A stretch of 64,000 nucleotides of DNA from Limnanthes douglasii subsp. nivea (GCA_036936605.1 JAUPFV010000005.1:74846885-74910884); one strand, 5' to 3'; shown: positions 9,530 to 20,956, counted from the stretch's first letter. Numbers and translations are program-made. Notes: a model not told the origin generated them from the letters alone.

Positions 9530-12015
9530 CTAAAAAACAAAAAAAAACAACATAAGTTTGGAACAGAGCATCGTAGGACCTCCTGTTGTGTCCTGATTTT
9601 AAACAGCAACCACACAGGGACTGGCTGATGGTTACCTCTCCTCTTGATGGAATATGCTTTTTTCTCGGTTGTCCCGCTCATCTTTTAACGTTCGGTGGAT
9701 TAACCACTGGCTCTCCATCATCGTTAATGGTAGTAGCTTCACCGAAATCTGTTATAGCTGGTATGTTAAAAGAATTACTGGACCTGACATTTGCAGCAGT
9801 GAAAAAGAGCTTTACTAATGTCATCGGATCTTCGCTTAAAGATGCTATTGCATCCATTGCATGAGCGCATGGGAAATATTCTTGCTGCCAAGAACCGCAT
9901 GTACATTTGAAATCAAGGATGTTTACCACCATTATTGGGTCTGATAAAACCTCAAAATAAGCGGCAAAAGACTTGCGTACTAACCACGTTCGACCGCATT
10001 GTACATTCTCTTTAAACAGCTTGTCAAACTCGGGGCATAAGTGTGTGTTCCAGCTTAGACCCTCTAATAAATGTCGAGACATCTAAGCCATAGGAAGAAC
10101 TCTAATCATGTCGACCAATTCCACTATATGCAGATTGCACAATTTTTTAATCTCCGCATTGAACGATTCCACAGCTGCTTATGTCATTTCCCCATACCGT
10201 TTGCTTTTAATGTATGTCTGAGCATACTTTTCTGGTGGCAAATTGTTTAGAAATTTTGCAATACGATCACCCCATTGGGCATAAGCCAATCTCTTAAACA
10301 TCACTAGCATATTGTTTCTCTGGACTCTGTTTGTGTGTTCAAGAGCTTTATTCAAATTCTGGTGTAGATGGAAGATACAATATGCGTGATAGTCATTAGG
10401 ATACAGAGTTGCTATAGCGTTAATAATACCAGCATGGCAATCTGAAATGAAAGTTATTTGGCGCCCTAGCAAATACGGTTTTAGACTTTGGAAAAACCAA
10501 ACCCAATTGTCCGAGTCTTCACTACCAAAAATACCTAAAACAATGAGAAATAGACATGCAGCAACACGTAAGATTACATTTGTTTCCAGGGTTACACATA
10601 AAAGTTGCAGACAAACAACAAGACTAAATTGTTAGATTGAATGAACGTAAATCGAAATATATATACCACGTATCTAGTAACACCAATGTAACAGTTGCAT
10701 TTTCAATCTAGCAGTCTAGAGTAGTCGTAAATTGCAAACAGTTGACTAACCTATCTAGCAACCTAAATCTGCCAATCTAGCGTAGATCATATGTGTCTGA
10801 AATAAAAGATACATGCACAAATCGCAATCTAAATATAACTTATCTAGCAATATTAGCTGATGATATATGTTTGAAACCAAAAAGCACATATCTAGCAACA
10901 TTTAAACTTAAAGATGGACTCACCGTTGTTGTCATCATTTTCCTGTGCTGAGAGTAACACACCACCATGATTCCCTGTTAGATGGGTTCCATCAACGTAA
11001 AATAAAGGTCGGCAAAAATGGAAAACCTGAGGGCACGTGCCGAACGCTATAAAACAGCGTCAGAAAACATTGTCGGGTGCTAAATCCAAATGGCGGTCCG
11101 TTGTGATATCACGACTCTTTAGTCTCTTGAAGTATCATTTTAGCAATCCGAAAGAAGTATTTCTGTCTCCAAATACTACACGCCTTTCCTTTTCTAAAGT
11201 ATTCCACGATAGACGATAAAAAATGTCTAAGCCGTAGTCTTGCTTGATAGAGGACTGTATAGTCTTAGCTGTTACACTTTGGCAGTTCCTAAGAGAATCA
11301 TGAATATCCACAGCAATTAAATCAGACTGCAAATGTCTGCTCTTCTTTTTTGTGAATACGGGACTGCAAGTATGGTATCAACAAATCTTTTTATGGTCAT
11401 TAAACCGGTTTTAGAATCAATTGAAGCTTAGAGCCTCCATTTGCAGCCGTCCAAATCTTTGTTTACACAATAAACTGTGATCTTCCTAAAGCTATTATGC
11501 ATGTACTTAAAGGTAAACCCGTTCTCTAATGCATAACGGGATAAGGATAACCTTAGACCTGCAGCACCATCAGCAAATGACTGACCAACACCGACGATAG
11601 TTTCGACCCATCCAGTTGTAGCAAGATGCCTTCTCTTCGGGGTTGAATTAACTAAACATTTACTACTTTCAAAACTAGTTCGTTGGTTATGGGAGGCTTC
11701 TTCGAAAAGTTGAACAGGTTTTTTACATTTAATTGCAGAGCCTTTATCGGCCACCTGTTCTTCGATAACAAAACTAACACTCTTGAGACGCTCGTCATTA
11801 AGGTATACTTCCAAACCAATAAACCTTATCTCCTTATTAAACAAGAAATTCTTTTGAGAACCACAAGAATAGGTAATGATGTAGTTGCCTCTAACAAGAT
11901 CCTGCCATGTGCTTTTAAATTACTGTTGTAGATAGTCAAAATTTTCAAATTCGGACAACGAAACAATAGCTGTTTCGTGACCAAATTTGAAAATACAAAC
12001 TTTGGGTTTCAACAT
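9530..12015 (-). pseudogene. MuDR-type MULE transposase of MULE1, inactivated
   Basis: Reading on the - strand from the ATG at 12015. A MuDR N-terminal DNA-binding domain is followed by the typical end YALENGFTFKYMHNS..VYCVNKDLDGCKWRL (11590-11430). Next come a helical region (11330-11100) and the first catalytic Asp motif FYVDGTHLTGNHGG (near 11000). The second catalytic region is FISDCHAGIINAI followed by YHAYCIFHLHQNL (10460-10330). A SWIM zinc finger CTCGSWQQEYFPCAHA lies at about 9905-9850, and a C-terminal zinc knuckle reads CGCCLKSGHNRRSY (its last Cys is Tyr). In-frame stops occur near 11921 and 11040, one precedes the zinc knuckle, and frameshifts separate the blocks. Introns (about 10900-10640) contain the 23-bp repeat in the orientation opposite to transcription. 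MURA proteins cut and join at the element ends. Confidence 0.85.
10648..10901 (+). repeat. TCTAGCAATGT / AAATCGCAA motif block 8 (transposase intron)
   Basis: Units at 10648 (TAAATCG type), 10671 (23 bp on), 10705, 10728 (23), 10752 (24), 10774 (22), 10818 (two steps), 10841 (23) and 10889 (two steps). The block lies inside the intron of the - strand transposase, but the cores are on the + strand. Confidence 0.8.
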
Positions 12016-12095
12016 ATAATACCATGAATTGTAGGAGTTAGGGTTAGTTTGTTATAGGGAAATGTACAAAACAAGAATGTGATACAGACAATTTC

Positions 12096-12440
12096 TATCT
12101 AAATGTTAATTGAACCCATCTAGCAATGTCGCATAACAATAATCACAATTTATGGAACCAATCTACCAATGTCTCTAACTTACAATCGCAATGTGCGTCA
12201 AAATAATACTGATAAACCACACACTAACTAACGCAAATCGCAATGTTCATACTGACATCTAGCAACCACTATATTCATACACAGTTCGCAAAGACATGTA
12301 TGAGTGCTAGGTAAAAACGCAATGACTAAAGGTAATTATTCATGTATCTAGCAGTGTAAGTATTCAACAAATAAAATACAATGACAGTAGAAGACTCAAC
12401 CAAACTAGCAACGACAATATAAAAACAACGCCTAAATCGC
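12096..12440 (+). repeat. TCTAGCAATGT / AAATCGCAA motif block 9
   Basis: Units near 12096, 12117, 12140, 12160, 12182, 12234, 12256, 12282, 12313, 12345 and 12400 are spaced mostly 20-26 bp. This block lies upstream of the transposase start codon and is the right-most one; no copies are seen beyond about 12440. Confidence 0.75.
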
Positions 12441-13010
12441 ATCACCATCTCTCAGACTAAACAGACAGCAAACGCATCATGTTTGATCGGACTAAAAAAC
12501 TGCAAATGCTTACTGGAAAGTTACTGACCAATGTGTCGATCGTTAATCGACCAAAACGATAAACTAAACAAAATCTAAAAGTTTTCTTGCTATTAAAATA
12601 CATGATTTCAACTAGTTAATCTCATGTTAAGCTGGAAAAACGGAAGCAGGAGAATGCCGATGTGCAGTCAGGTTAATCTCACATTCGTTCTGATTTTCAG
12701 GTGAAGTTGACAGTAACGCAAGCTTGAGGAAGGAACTGGTTCACAGGTTTGAGTTGAGAGTCAGGTTCGCGACGGGATTTCCTAGTTCGAGAAGTGAAGA
12801 AGCTGATTGACAGAAGCCGAAAACACCAGTTTCGTCGATAATTTTTGTTCACCAGTGATCCGAAATGGCCGGGGAATGTTGGTTTAAAAGATGAACGGTA
12901 TTTGGGTAGGATCGTCGGTGGCTAACGGTGGTTGCCGGCAAGAAACTGATCACGACAAGAAAATTTCAAACCAACAAACCCTTCTTGGAAAATAGGTTAT
13001 TTGTTAGGCT
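12441..13010. other. Right subterminal region of MULE1
   Basis: About 570 bp with no gene. It is less AT-rich than its surroundings and is likely the leader and promoter side of the transposase gene (transcribed leftward). No terminal repeat could be matched to the left side by eye. Confidence 0.4.
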
Positions 13011-13559
<549 letters not shown>

Positions 13560-13921
13560 GAAGTTTTGAAAATGTTAGAGAGGAACTGGATGTACCATCA
13601 TTTTTGTTACTATCATTATTAAAGAGGAAGTTTTTTATTTCTTCTTTAGTAATTTAACGGGTTATGTGGGTCTTATGAGAAAGATTGAGGTTAGTGGTCA
13701 TGATATTATTGATACCGTCCAAGCTAGGGTAATTAGAGGAGTATTTTTTGTCCAAGAATCTTATGAAATGGCTAACAAAAATATTTGCGACATATAGCGA
13801 GGGTGGTGCAAGGGTTGCCAAGGTTATCATTGATATAACTGATCTCGTTGCGAATTATACAAGATTTTATAAAATGAGTTGTGATCATCGAGTTTGAGAA
13901 AAGTTTTGCCAAATTTTTGTT
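13560..13921 (-). pseudogene. LINE ORF2 fragment (spacer before the RT domain)
   Basis: On the - strand, disjointed frames resemble the stretch between endonuclease and reverse transcriptase in plant L1-type ORF2. They include an N-S-x-x-T-T-H-F..R-N-E-I-S-Y-I-N-D-N-L-G-N-P block at 13890-13800, then IFVSHFIRFL (about 13790-13755), then ITKEEIKNFLFNND (near 13655-13610), matching the usual pattern of NxG, shared 'SHF..LLG' and 'EEIKxALF'. At least two frameshifts and one stop are present. The fragment joins directly to the plastid-derived atpH piece at about 13922. Confidence 0.5.
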
Positions 13922-14100
13922 TCCAGGTCCAATAAAAGCAAGCGTGACAGGTAACCCAACAGCAATAACGGAAGCGATAGAAATAAGTGGATTCATGAGA
14001 AGTTCCTCTGACCAAAATAAAGAAATAGTTAATGATACAATCATCCATCTAATTAATTAGGATTTGATTATTCCATTCCTAAGATTCAACAAAGACAAAG
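13922..14100 (-). pseudogene. atpH: Plastid atpH fragment (nuclear plastid DNA)
   Basis: On the - strand an ATG at 13996 begins MNPLISIASVIAVG..LAFIGPG, ending at about 13922. The first 25 residues of plastid ATP synthase subunit c (CF0-c, the proteolipid ring subunit) agree at about 20 positions. The open frame extends upstream into what resembles the plastid atpI-atpH spacer (to about 14100). Homology stops abruptly at the Gly-Pro-Gly, before the ion-binding Glu helix, and sequence then continues as LINE-like DNA. The several substitutions suggest an old transfer to the nucleus. It is non-functional in this position. Confidence 0.75.
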
Positions 14101-16050
14101 TAACCAATAACTCTTAATAATATTATTAAGAACTCTTTTTAAGGAATCCATATTCTTTCGCTCTAGTGTGGAAGACGTAATTTTTTGAATTATTAATTTT
14201 GGCTTCAATAAGGGAGGAATTTTGAGGATTCGAAGCAAGGTTTTATTGGGTTTGGAATAGTGTATCTTGGGTTGTTAACGTGTTTTCAGTGATATAACTG
14301 AAATCTTTTTTATTAGATATAGAAAGGACAGATTGTAAGAGACTAAGTCTAGAGAGGGTGATCTATATGATGTAACTGTCAATGGGGAGGTTCTAGCTAT
14401 TGGTAAAAATGAAGTTATAGTTTTGGTTAAACTACCACATGTTAAAGAAGTGGAAGGGGTTTTTTGGCGGTGAAGCGATGAGATTTAAGGAAGAGAGATA
14501 TTTGAGTGCGGTTATGTGTTCTTGGGAAACCATAATGAGCGAAAAAAACTAGGCAAACAATCGTCACAATATATGTGAACAATAACTATATAAGTATTTG
14601 AAGATATATGGTTGTAAACTTATTTGTTGGACTAAGAAAATTGGAAACCATTATCTCTCAGGTCATTAAGCTTGTTATGATAACAACAATTATTGAAATT
14701 TTTAGTGAGAGTTTTAAAAATTTAAATTTGTCATTCAATCCTTTAGCTAGCGAATAACATTGAACTCGCCCAAAATGACCAAAATGATGATTGAGCGGTT
14801 AATTGATAAACATACAATGTCATTTCAAAGTGGTATCTGTTATGAGGCATCATTGAAGCTATAAATTTCTGAGACGTCATTTCTTTATCATTTCAAATAT
14901 ATATGAGTAATGCTACAATCAATATTTTGAGGGAAAATCTTGTTAAATATTACTTTGTGTACGATAAGGTTCATAGATAGCCAGATTCTTTTAAGAAGGT
15001 CTTACGAGCGATCAGTTTTAAAATACCAATAAGACAACATAAAACGCATTATGCTCTCGATTTTGTTATCGCAAACTTTAATTTCAATTAGACAAAAAAA
15101 GTTAATATGATTATTAAAGACGAATTTGTGACATCTTTTTAGTGATTCAGGTCATTTAAACCTAACATTGTGAGTTAAAATAATCAAAGTAAAATATGAT
15201 TTTCAAAATTCAGTTTACTTAGTGTATTAGTATCGGTTGAGAAATAAAGGGTCGTCCGTTGGATTTTTGTTTGCCAAACTAATTGGTTCCTTATTGATTT
15301 GTAATTACGGAGGAATTTCATACCTACTTGACAAATTGGTAGATTAGGCCTAAAAGGTCATTGCATAAACCCATTATATGCCACAATTGTCTATAAGTAA
15401 ATAAAAAGGCTTATACTAACTCGAGGGTGTATTGGACCTCAAATCTTATTAAAAAACCTTACAATATGTCTAAAGTTTGGTAAAAATACAAGTTTTTCTT
15501 CTTCATACATGGACTCAGTTGTCGTGGTACATGTCATACATATTATAGAGAAAAATAAAAGGATAATGCATGAATTAAAAACTTTCAATCCACCTATTAT
15601 TCGATAGAAATAAACCCAAAGTCATCTTCATCTTCTAGTGGATGACCTTCAGCGATCTATTATATTTATTGGTCCTAATACATTAAGCCTATTGCGAGAG
15701 AACTATAAAACTCGTTCGCCTTCTCAATGTCAAAACTGAGATGCTTTGTGGGATTTGCATGTTCAAAATCTTAAAGAACACTAGACTCCATAAGTCCACC
15801 AAATATGTGAGGAACATCGGGATAGATGACGAATAATAATTGAAAAAAACGGATAAACACTAATCCTAGGGTTGACAAAACTTCACAAGTTCAAAAAATA
15901 TATTTCTATATATCAAAAAGTTGTCTTAAACGTAGGGTTTGCAATCTTTAATAATGTTTTCTCCGAATACTTATTATAGAAATATCTCAAATGCAATAAA
16001 ATACGGCACAACCAAATCTGAACATAATTAGACTTGTTGGAATTAGCTAG
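14101..16050. other. Unassigned region
   Basis: About 1.95 kb of AT-rich DNA with stops in all frames. No protein family, terminal repeat or structured repeat is recognised. The part next to 16050 may be the 3' untranslated or LTR side of the gypsy remnant that follows on the - strand. Confidence 0.45.
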
Positions 16051-16059
16051 GTAGTTTTG

Positions 16060-17110
16060 GGCTTGTGCGACGACATTACCCTCTCATCATTGGAAATAAT
16101 TCGTCCTCAAATTCTCAAATTCTTCATCATCACCAGCATCAGTAAAAGGTACTATGTGATTCATGTTAAAGACGGCATGGATCTTCATGTGGCTTGATAT
16201 CTTCCATTCGTATGCGGTTGGGTTTATCTTCTCCACAACTTTAATTGACCCACTTTCCTTGCTATCAGTTTATTTTATTCATGGGTATGATAATGATATC
16301 TGGTCAAAATAGCCCACACGAAATCTCTCACTTTAAACTCGACTAGTCGGCGTTTGTTGTTAGCTGCAACTTTTTATTTATGACTCGTGTCCTCGAGATA
16401 TATCCTCATATTCTCGTGACTTTCCCATAACTCAAAAATTGTTCTCTCGAATATGAGATGAACCTTGTCTATAGCTGAGAACGCCAAATCCATAGGACCC
16501 CATGGATTATAGCAGTAGACCACCATAAACGAACTATTCCGTGTACTCCTTATGTGGTGTCTGTTATAAGAGAAATACACATGATAAAGTCGCAAATGTC
16601 CACAATTATCCATCCATTTTTGCAGGCAACATGTTTCCCAAAGTTCTGGTGGTTAGCTCTATCTACCCATCCGCATGTGGGTGATAGGGACTGTTAAAAC
16701 CTAATTTGTTTATTCGTAAGACGCCATAAACTCCTCCATAAATGACCGACAAACCGAGTATCTTGGTTAGAGAGAATGTTCAGAGGTAGACCATGCAAAC
16801 GATAAACCTCTCTGTAGTACATTGTAACGACGTTCACAGTATCCATTATTTTCTTACATGCAATAAAATGAGTAATTTAAAAAAAATATGTCAATAACTA
16901 CGAATATAGAGCCAATACCTCTGCGTCCTTGTCACCCTTGAAAAAAAATTCATGCTCACGCTTCATCATGGTCTTTTTGGTATAGGGAATTGTAACTACA
17001 AACAAGTATTATAAGTCGCACCCTTCGCCATCTGCAAATCTGTCACCCGACCACAAGACGGATAACATCCATCTTTAAGTGATACCAATAAAATTGACAA
17101 ATCATAGAAT
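16060..17110 (-). pseudogene. Ty3/gypsy integrase remnant
   Basis: Read on the - strand. It starts with a decayed zinc-finger end (LQMAKGATYNT, Cys residues lost), then the core: SIFVVID, THFIACKK, a CREVYRLHGLP-like block, SNQDTRFVGHLWRSLWRL, and a HPHADG motif broken by TAG. The C-terminal part reads YNPWGPMDLAFSAIDKVH (about 16530-16470), then a GPF/Y-type region ending VFNMNHIVPFTDAGDD (near 16160-16100). The second catalytic Asp (SDRD in family members) is Asn. There are several stops and frameshifts. The order and spacing match plant gypsy integrase, which inserts retroelement cDNA. No LTR was recognised. Confidence 0.75.
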
Positions 17111-17394
17111 TTAAGGTTTGATCCCGACCATAATGCCTTCATTATGTTTTTCCTGCACTATCAATAATTTCAAACTCCCCGCATGAATGCATAATAAATT
17201 ACTTGTAAATATGTATCTACTGCTCATTGAAAAATATGTTGTCAAACTCCCCCGACGTCCTCCAAGATAGAACCAAAATAAAGATATGTATCTACTCCTC
17301 GTTTTTATCACATTAGTTACACAGTTAATTGCTCCACACGTAGGGGTGGCAAATGGTTCAAACTGCGACCCGTCAGAACCGTTTAAAAATTTCT

Positions 17395-17495
17395 GGTGGT
17401 TTGCAGGTCTGTCGGTTTGCAGTTCTAGCGGGTTACTGCTTATGCAGTTCTGCCGGTTTGTAGTTCTGGCGGGTTGCAGTTCTGCCGGTTTGCAG
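17395..17495 (+). repeat. Left subterminal repeats of the hAT-like element
   Basis: Several overlapping copies of GGTTTGCAGTTCTGCCGG-like units, plus TTACTGCTTATGCAGTTCT at 17433-17451, which recurs exactly at the right end. Confidence 0.8.
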
Positions 17496-18239
17496 GTATA
17501 ACGGGGCCAGTTTCGTAGGTTACCCAACAGAAGAACCAGTTAGACACCGTTTATCAAAGTATTTTATAATATTATTTAAAATTAATTTGTAAGAGTTAAT
17601 TTAATCTAATTTCAAAAATCGAGATATGTACAATATAAACGAGTTAATTATGTTATTTATTATATTTTAATTTAAATACTATATCATTTTAATCAAAATT
17701 CTATAATCAGGGCAATTATTTTTAAAAAAAAATAATTGCAATATAATTTTGATATGTTTAAGATATTTTATTTAATATTAGGTAGATATTAAATAAAATA
17801 TATACATGTAATTGTATTTTGATTATAAATTTCAATATTATTGAAAATACTTTTAGGATTATAAAATTAATAATTTGATTGTCTTAAAATCGTAAACCGT
17901 ATAATTGTAATCTGATTTGTATATTGTTTGATTATATTTATATATTTAAGACATTTTATTTAATATTAGGTACATATTAAATAATATATACCTATTAGAC
18001 ATATAATTGTATTCTATTTTAAATTATTAGGTAGTTCTTTATATCTTTCAAGCTTGAAGTGTATATGTTTAGATGATTTAAATAGTTTAGGGCTATTTTT
18101 TTGTACTATTTAATATTTGAAGTATAAATTTAAAGTTTTTAAAATTGTATAAGTATATGGATAAACATAAATTTTCTTTGAATAACAAAATAGAAATTGA
18201 AATTGAAAGAGATTTAAATAACTTTTAATAAAAATAATA

Positions 18240-18430
18240 GTTCGAATTCCCTGTTTATAGAGTTTTATTTTATTTTTTAAATAATAGTTCGAATTCTTTA
18301 TCTATAAAGTTTTATTTAAAAAAAAAATAGTTTGAATTCCCTATTTATAGAGTTTTAATATATTTTTTAAAAAAATAATAGTTGGAATTCCCTAGTTAGA
18401 GTTTTTTTTAAATAGTTCAAATTCCATATT
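18240..18430 (+). repeat. Short tandem repeats before the promoter
   Basis: Five diverged copies of AATAGTTCGAATTCCCTATT followed by TATAGAGTTTT, starting near 18240, 18288, 18330, 18381 and 18415, with poly-A/T runs of varying length between them. Confidence 0.8.
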
Positions 18431-18630
18431 TATAGATTTTTTTTAAATGTCGTTGGATGACGTCATTGCCTACGTCATCCATCCGGGGCATCCGTACAAA
18501 TGTAGGGATAGTCTGGATGGGAACAACTAGCCGTAGCAGAGTCGGATGGTCCGAATTTGCAGTTCGGGCCTGTGAACAAATCGTCCAGAGGATCCAGACT
18601 TTTTTTTCTGAAATTTTTGAATTTTTTTAT

Positions 18631-18658
18631 GGGTCTCCCCTATAAATAGAGGAGACCC
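18631..18658 (+). promoter_or_regulatory. TATA box inside a perfect hairpin loop
   Basis: TATAAATAGA at 18641-18650 is flanked by GGGTCTCC (18631-18638) and its exact inverse GGAGACCC (18651-18658). A CT-rich leader (CACACTCTCTCTAAATC) follows, as in plant core promoters. It stands 178 bases upstream of the following ORF's ATG. Confidence 0.65.
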
Positions 18659-18835
18659 CAACTTCAAACTCACACTCTCTCTAAATCTACTCTACATCTC
18701 TCTAAATCTCCCTCGTAGTTCTAGAATTTCTATAAAACTCTATTTTCTTATTTTACATATTGTAGTTCTACTTTCGAAATAGTTCAATTTTTTTTGAACA
18801 ATTATTATTATTAGTTGTTATTTGTGGTTATCCCA

Positions 18836-19363
18836 ATGGTGTTTTATGGCTTCAATAGGTTAGGACAAGCAACCAAGAAAACTAATTTTTTGGAATTTTC
18901 TTCCTTTATGATGTCTCCTCCACCAGAGAGGAATCTGATCACACGACGCGTCAAATCAGCCACTGCACGTACGATTATAAGTAAGATCGTCAAACAAACT
19001 TTTAGTTCCAAGATGGTCGATAAGGAGACATGAAGCGTCAAACCTGCCACTACACCTACGACTTTGAGTAAGACCGCCAAACAAACTTTTAGTTCCAAAA
19101 TGGTCGACAAGGTGACACGAAGTATCAAACACTCGACTATAACTAAGAGTAAGACCGTTATTCCTAAACAAAGTCTTAGTACGAAGACGAAGATTGTCGA
19201 TTTGATTGCTACTGCGTTAAGTAAGGTTAATCGTGAGACTCGAGGAGAAGTTTTCGCAGATCCTTTACAAATTGCAGTTACTGTTGAGAAAGTGTTGCGT
19301 CTAAAAAAAGTGGCTAGCGACAAGAGCCTAAAAATGTATTTTAGATTTTGTATTTTAATTTGA
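18836..19363 (+). pseudogene. Basic Ser/Thr/Lys-rich repeat protein of the hAT-like element, one stop
   Basis: I do not recognise a family. The frame runs from the ATG at 18836 (MVFYGFNRLGQ) to a stop at 19361-19363, about 175 codons, with one in-frame TGA at 19031-19033 (KET*SVKP). The corresponding position in the next repeat is CGA, so this is likely a C-to-T change. Two internal repeats of about 27 residues share KQTFSSKMVDK (near residues 56 and 83). Composition is rich in Lys, Ser, Thr and Val. The end (ATALSKVNRETRGEV..) looks helical. The gene has its own TATA box and leader, so it was probably expressed. It may be the surviving first exon of a transposase or an accessory protein of the element. 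Confidence 0.5.
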
Positions 19364-19439
19364 AATCATTTGTACAACTCCTTCCCGCAAGAGTATAAAC
19401 TGTAAACGACTAAATAAACAAAAAATAAATATTTATCTT

Positions 19440-20620
19440 TTATTATAATAACAACAACTGCACTATCAAATAATCATAAGACAACATTTTTATTAAAAAA
19501 ATAATAATAACATCACTTGTAATATTTAAAAAACAATTACAATAATAATATTCAAAATGTAATATTAAAATTATAACAATATAACTTGTAATCTTTTACC
19601 ATGATAAAATATGATTTTGGTTTAAAAAATAATAAATAACACTTGTAATATTTATAACCAAATAATAATAATAATAATATTTAAAATGTAATATTAAAAT
19701 TATAATAATTGTACTTGTAATCTTTTACCATGATAAAATATGATTTTGGTTTAAAAAATAATAAATAACACTTCTAATATTTATAACCAAATCATAATAA
19801 TAATATTCAAAATGTAATATTAAAATTATAACAATATAACTTGTAATCTTTTACCATGATAAAATATGATTTTGGTTTAAAAAATAATAAATAACACTTG
19901 TAATATTTATAACCAAATAATAATAATAATAATATTCAAAATGTAATATTAAAATTATAATAATTGTACTTGTAATCTTTTACCATGATAAAATATGTTT
20001 TTGGCATAAAAAATAATAAATAACACTTCTAATATTTATAACCAAATCATAATAATAATATTCAAAATGTAATATTAAAATTATAACAATATAAGTTGTA
20101 ATCCTTTACCATGATAAAATATGATTTTGGTTTAAATAATAATAAATAACACTTGTAATATTTATAACCAAATAATAATAATAATAATATTCAAAATGTA
20201 ATATTAAAATTATAATAATTGTACTTGTAATCTTTTACCATGATAAAATATGATTTTGGTTTAAAAAATAATAAATAACACTTCTAATATTTATAACCAA
20301 ATCATAATAATAATATTCAAAATGTAATATTAAAATTATAACAATATAACTTGTAATCTTTTACCATGATAAAATATGATTTTGGTTTAAAACATAATAA
20401 ATAACACTTGTAATATTTATAACCAAAACACAATAATAATATTCAAAATGTAATATTAAAATTATAAAAAAAAAATTGTAATATTTTAACATGATAAGAT
20501 ATAGTTTTGGTTTATAACATAATATCAACACTACTAATATTGGATCCAAAACATAATAATAATATTCAAAATGTAATAATAACATAAGTAATATTTAAAA
20601 TTTTGGTTTATATAATAATT
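19440..20620 (+). repeat. AT-rich satellite with dimeric higher-order structure
   Basis: Tandem units of about 126 and 129 bp, marked by CTTTTACCATGATAAAATATG near 19593, 19722, 19848, 19977, 20103, 20232 and 20358. Two types alternate strictly. Type A has CAAATCATAATAATAATA and ACAATATAACTTG. Type B has CAAATAATAATAATAATAAT and AATAATTGTACTTG. The repeating block is therefore an A-B dimer of about 255 bp. Units decay after 20400. The array gives false short ORFs. Confidence 0.9.
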
Positions 20621-20779
20621 ACAACATTTAAAATATAAATAACCAAAACAAATTAATACTAACCAAAATGTAATAATAATTTTATAATCATATACATTAT
20701 GTCAATATTTTTTAAATATAACTTATGATTTTGGTTATAAAATAATTAAAACACTTATAATATTTAAACAGGTATGACG

Positions 20780-20865
20780 ATTTGCAGTTCTGTCGGCTTA
20801 CTGCTTATGCAGTTCTAACGATTAAACAGTTATGCTGGTTTGCAGTTCTAACGGATCAGGTTCGC
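20780..20865 (+). repeat. Right subterminal repeats of the hAT-like element
   Basis: Copies of TTTGCAGTTCTNNCGG in the same orientation as those at the left end, including TTACTGCTTATGCAGTTCT at 20798-20816. Confidence 0.8.
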
Positions 20866-20956
20866 AAATTATCCGTCGGGTTACTAACAGTTCTCCAGCT
20901 TTTATCCGCGGTTCTAGAAAAACTAGACTGCTGAGAAAATAGTGCCCCACCGCCTA

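Larger units (their letters stand above)
17341..20956. mobile_element. hAT-like DNA transposon with internal ORF and satellite
   Basis: The left end TAGGGGTGGCAAATGG is typical of plant hAT elements. The right end reads ..AGTGCCCCACCGCCTAT, an imperfect inverted match. Flanks share ACGTA (CACACGTA before, AATACGTA after), a possible 8-bp target duplication at 6 of 8 bases. Subterminal blocks rich in TTTGCAGTTCTGNCGG lie at 17395-17495 and 20780-20865, in direct orientation. The interior holds a TATA promoter (18641), an ORF (18836-19363) and an AT-rich satellite (19440-20620). No hAT transposase domain is seen, so it is a non-autonomous derivative or a new family. Confidence 0.55.

Noticed and set aside
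20361..20585. 74-codon Leu/Tyr-rich frame on -
   Set aside because: Lies entirely in the AT-rich satellite; the periodic sequence keeps the frame open.
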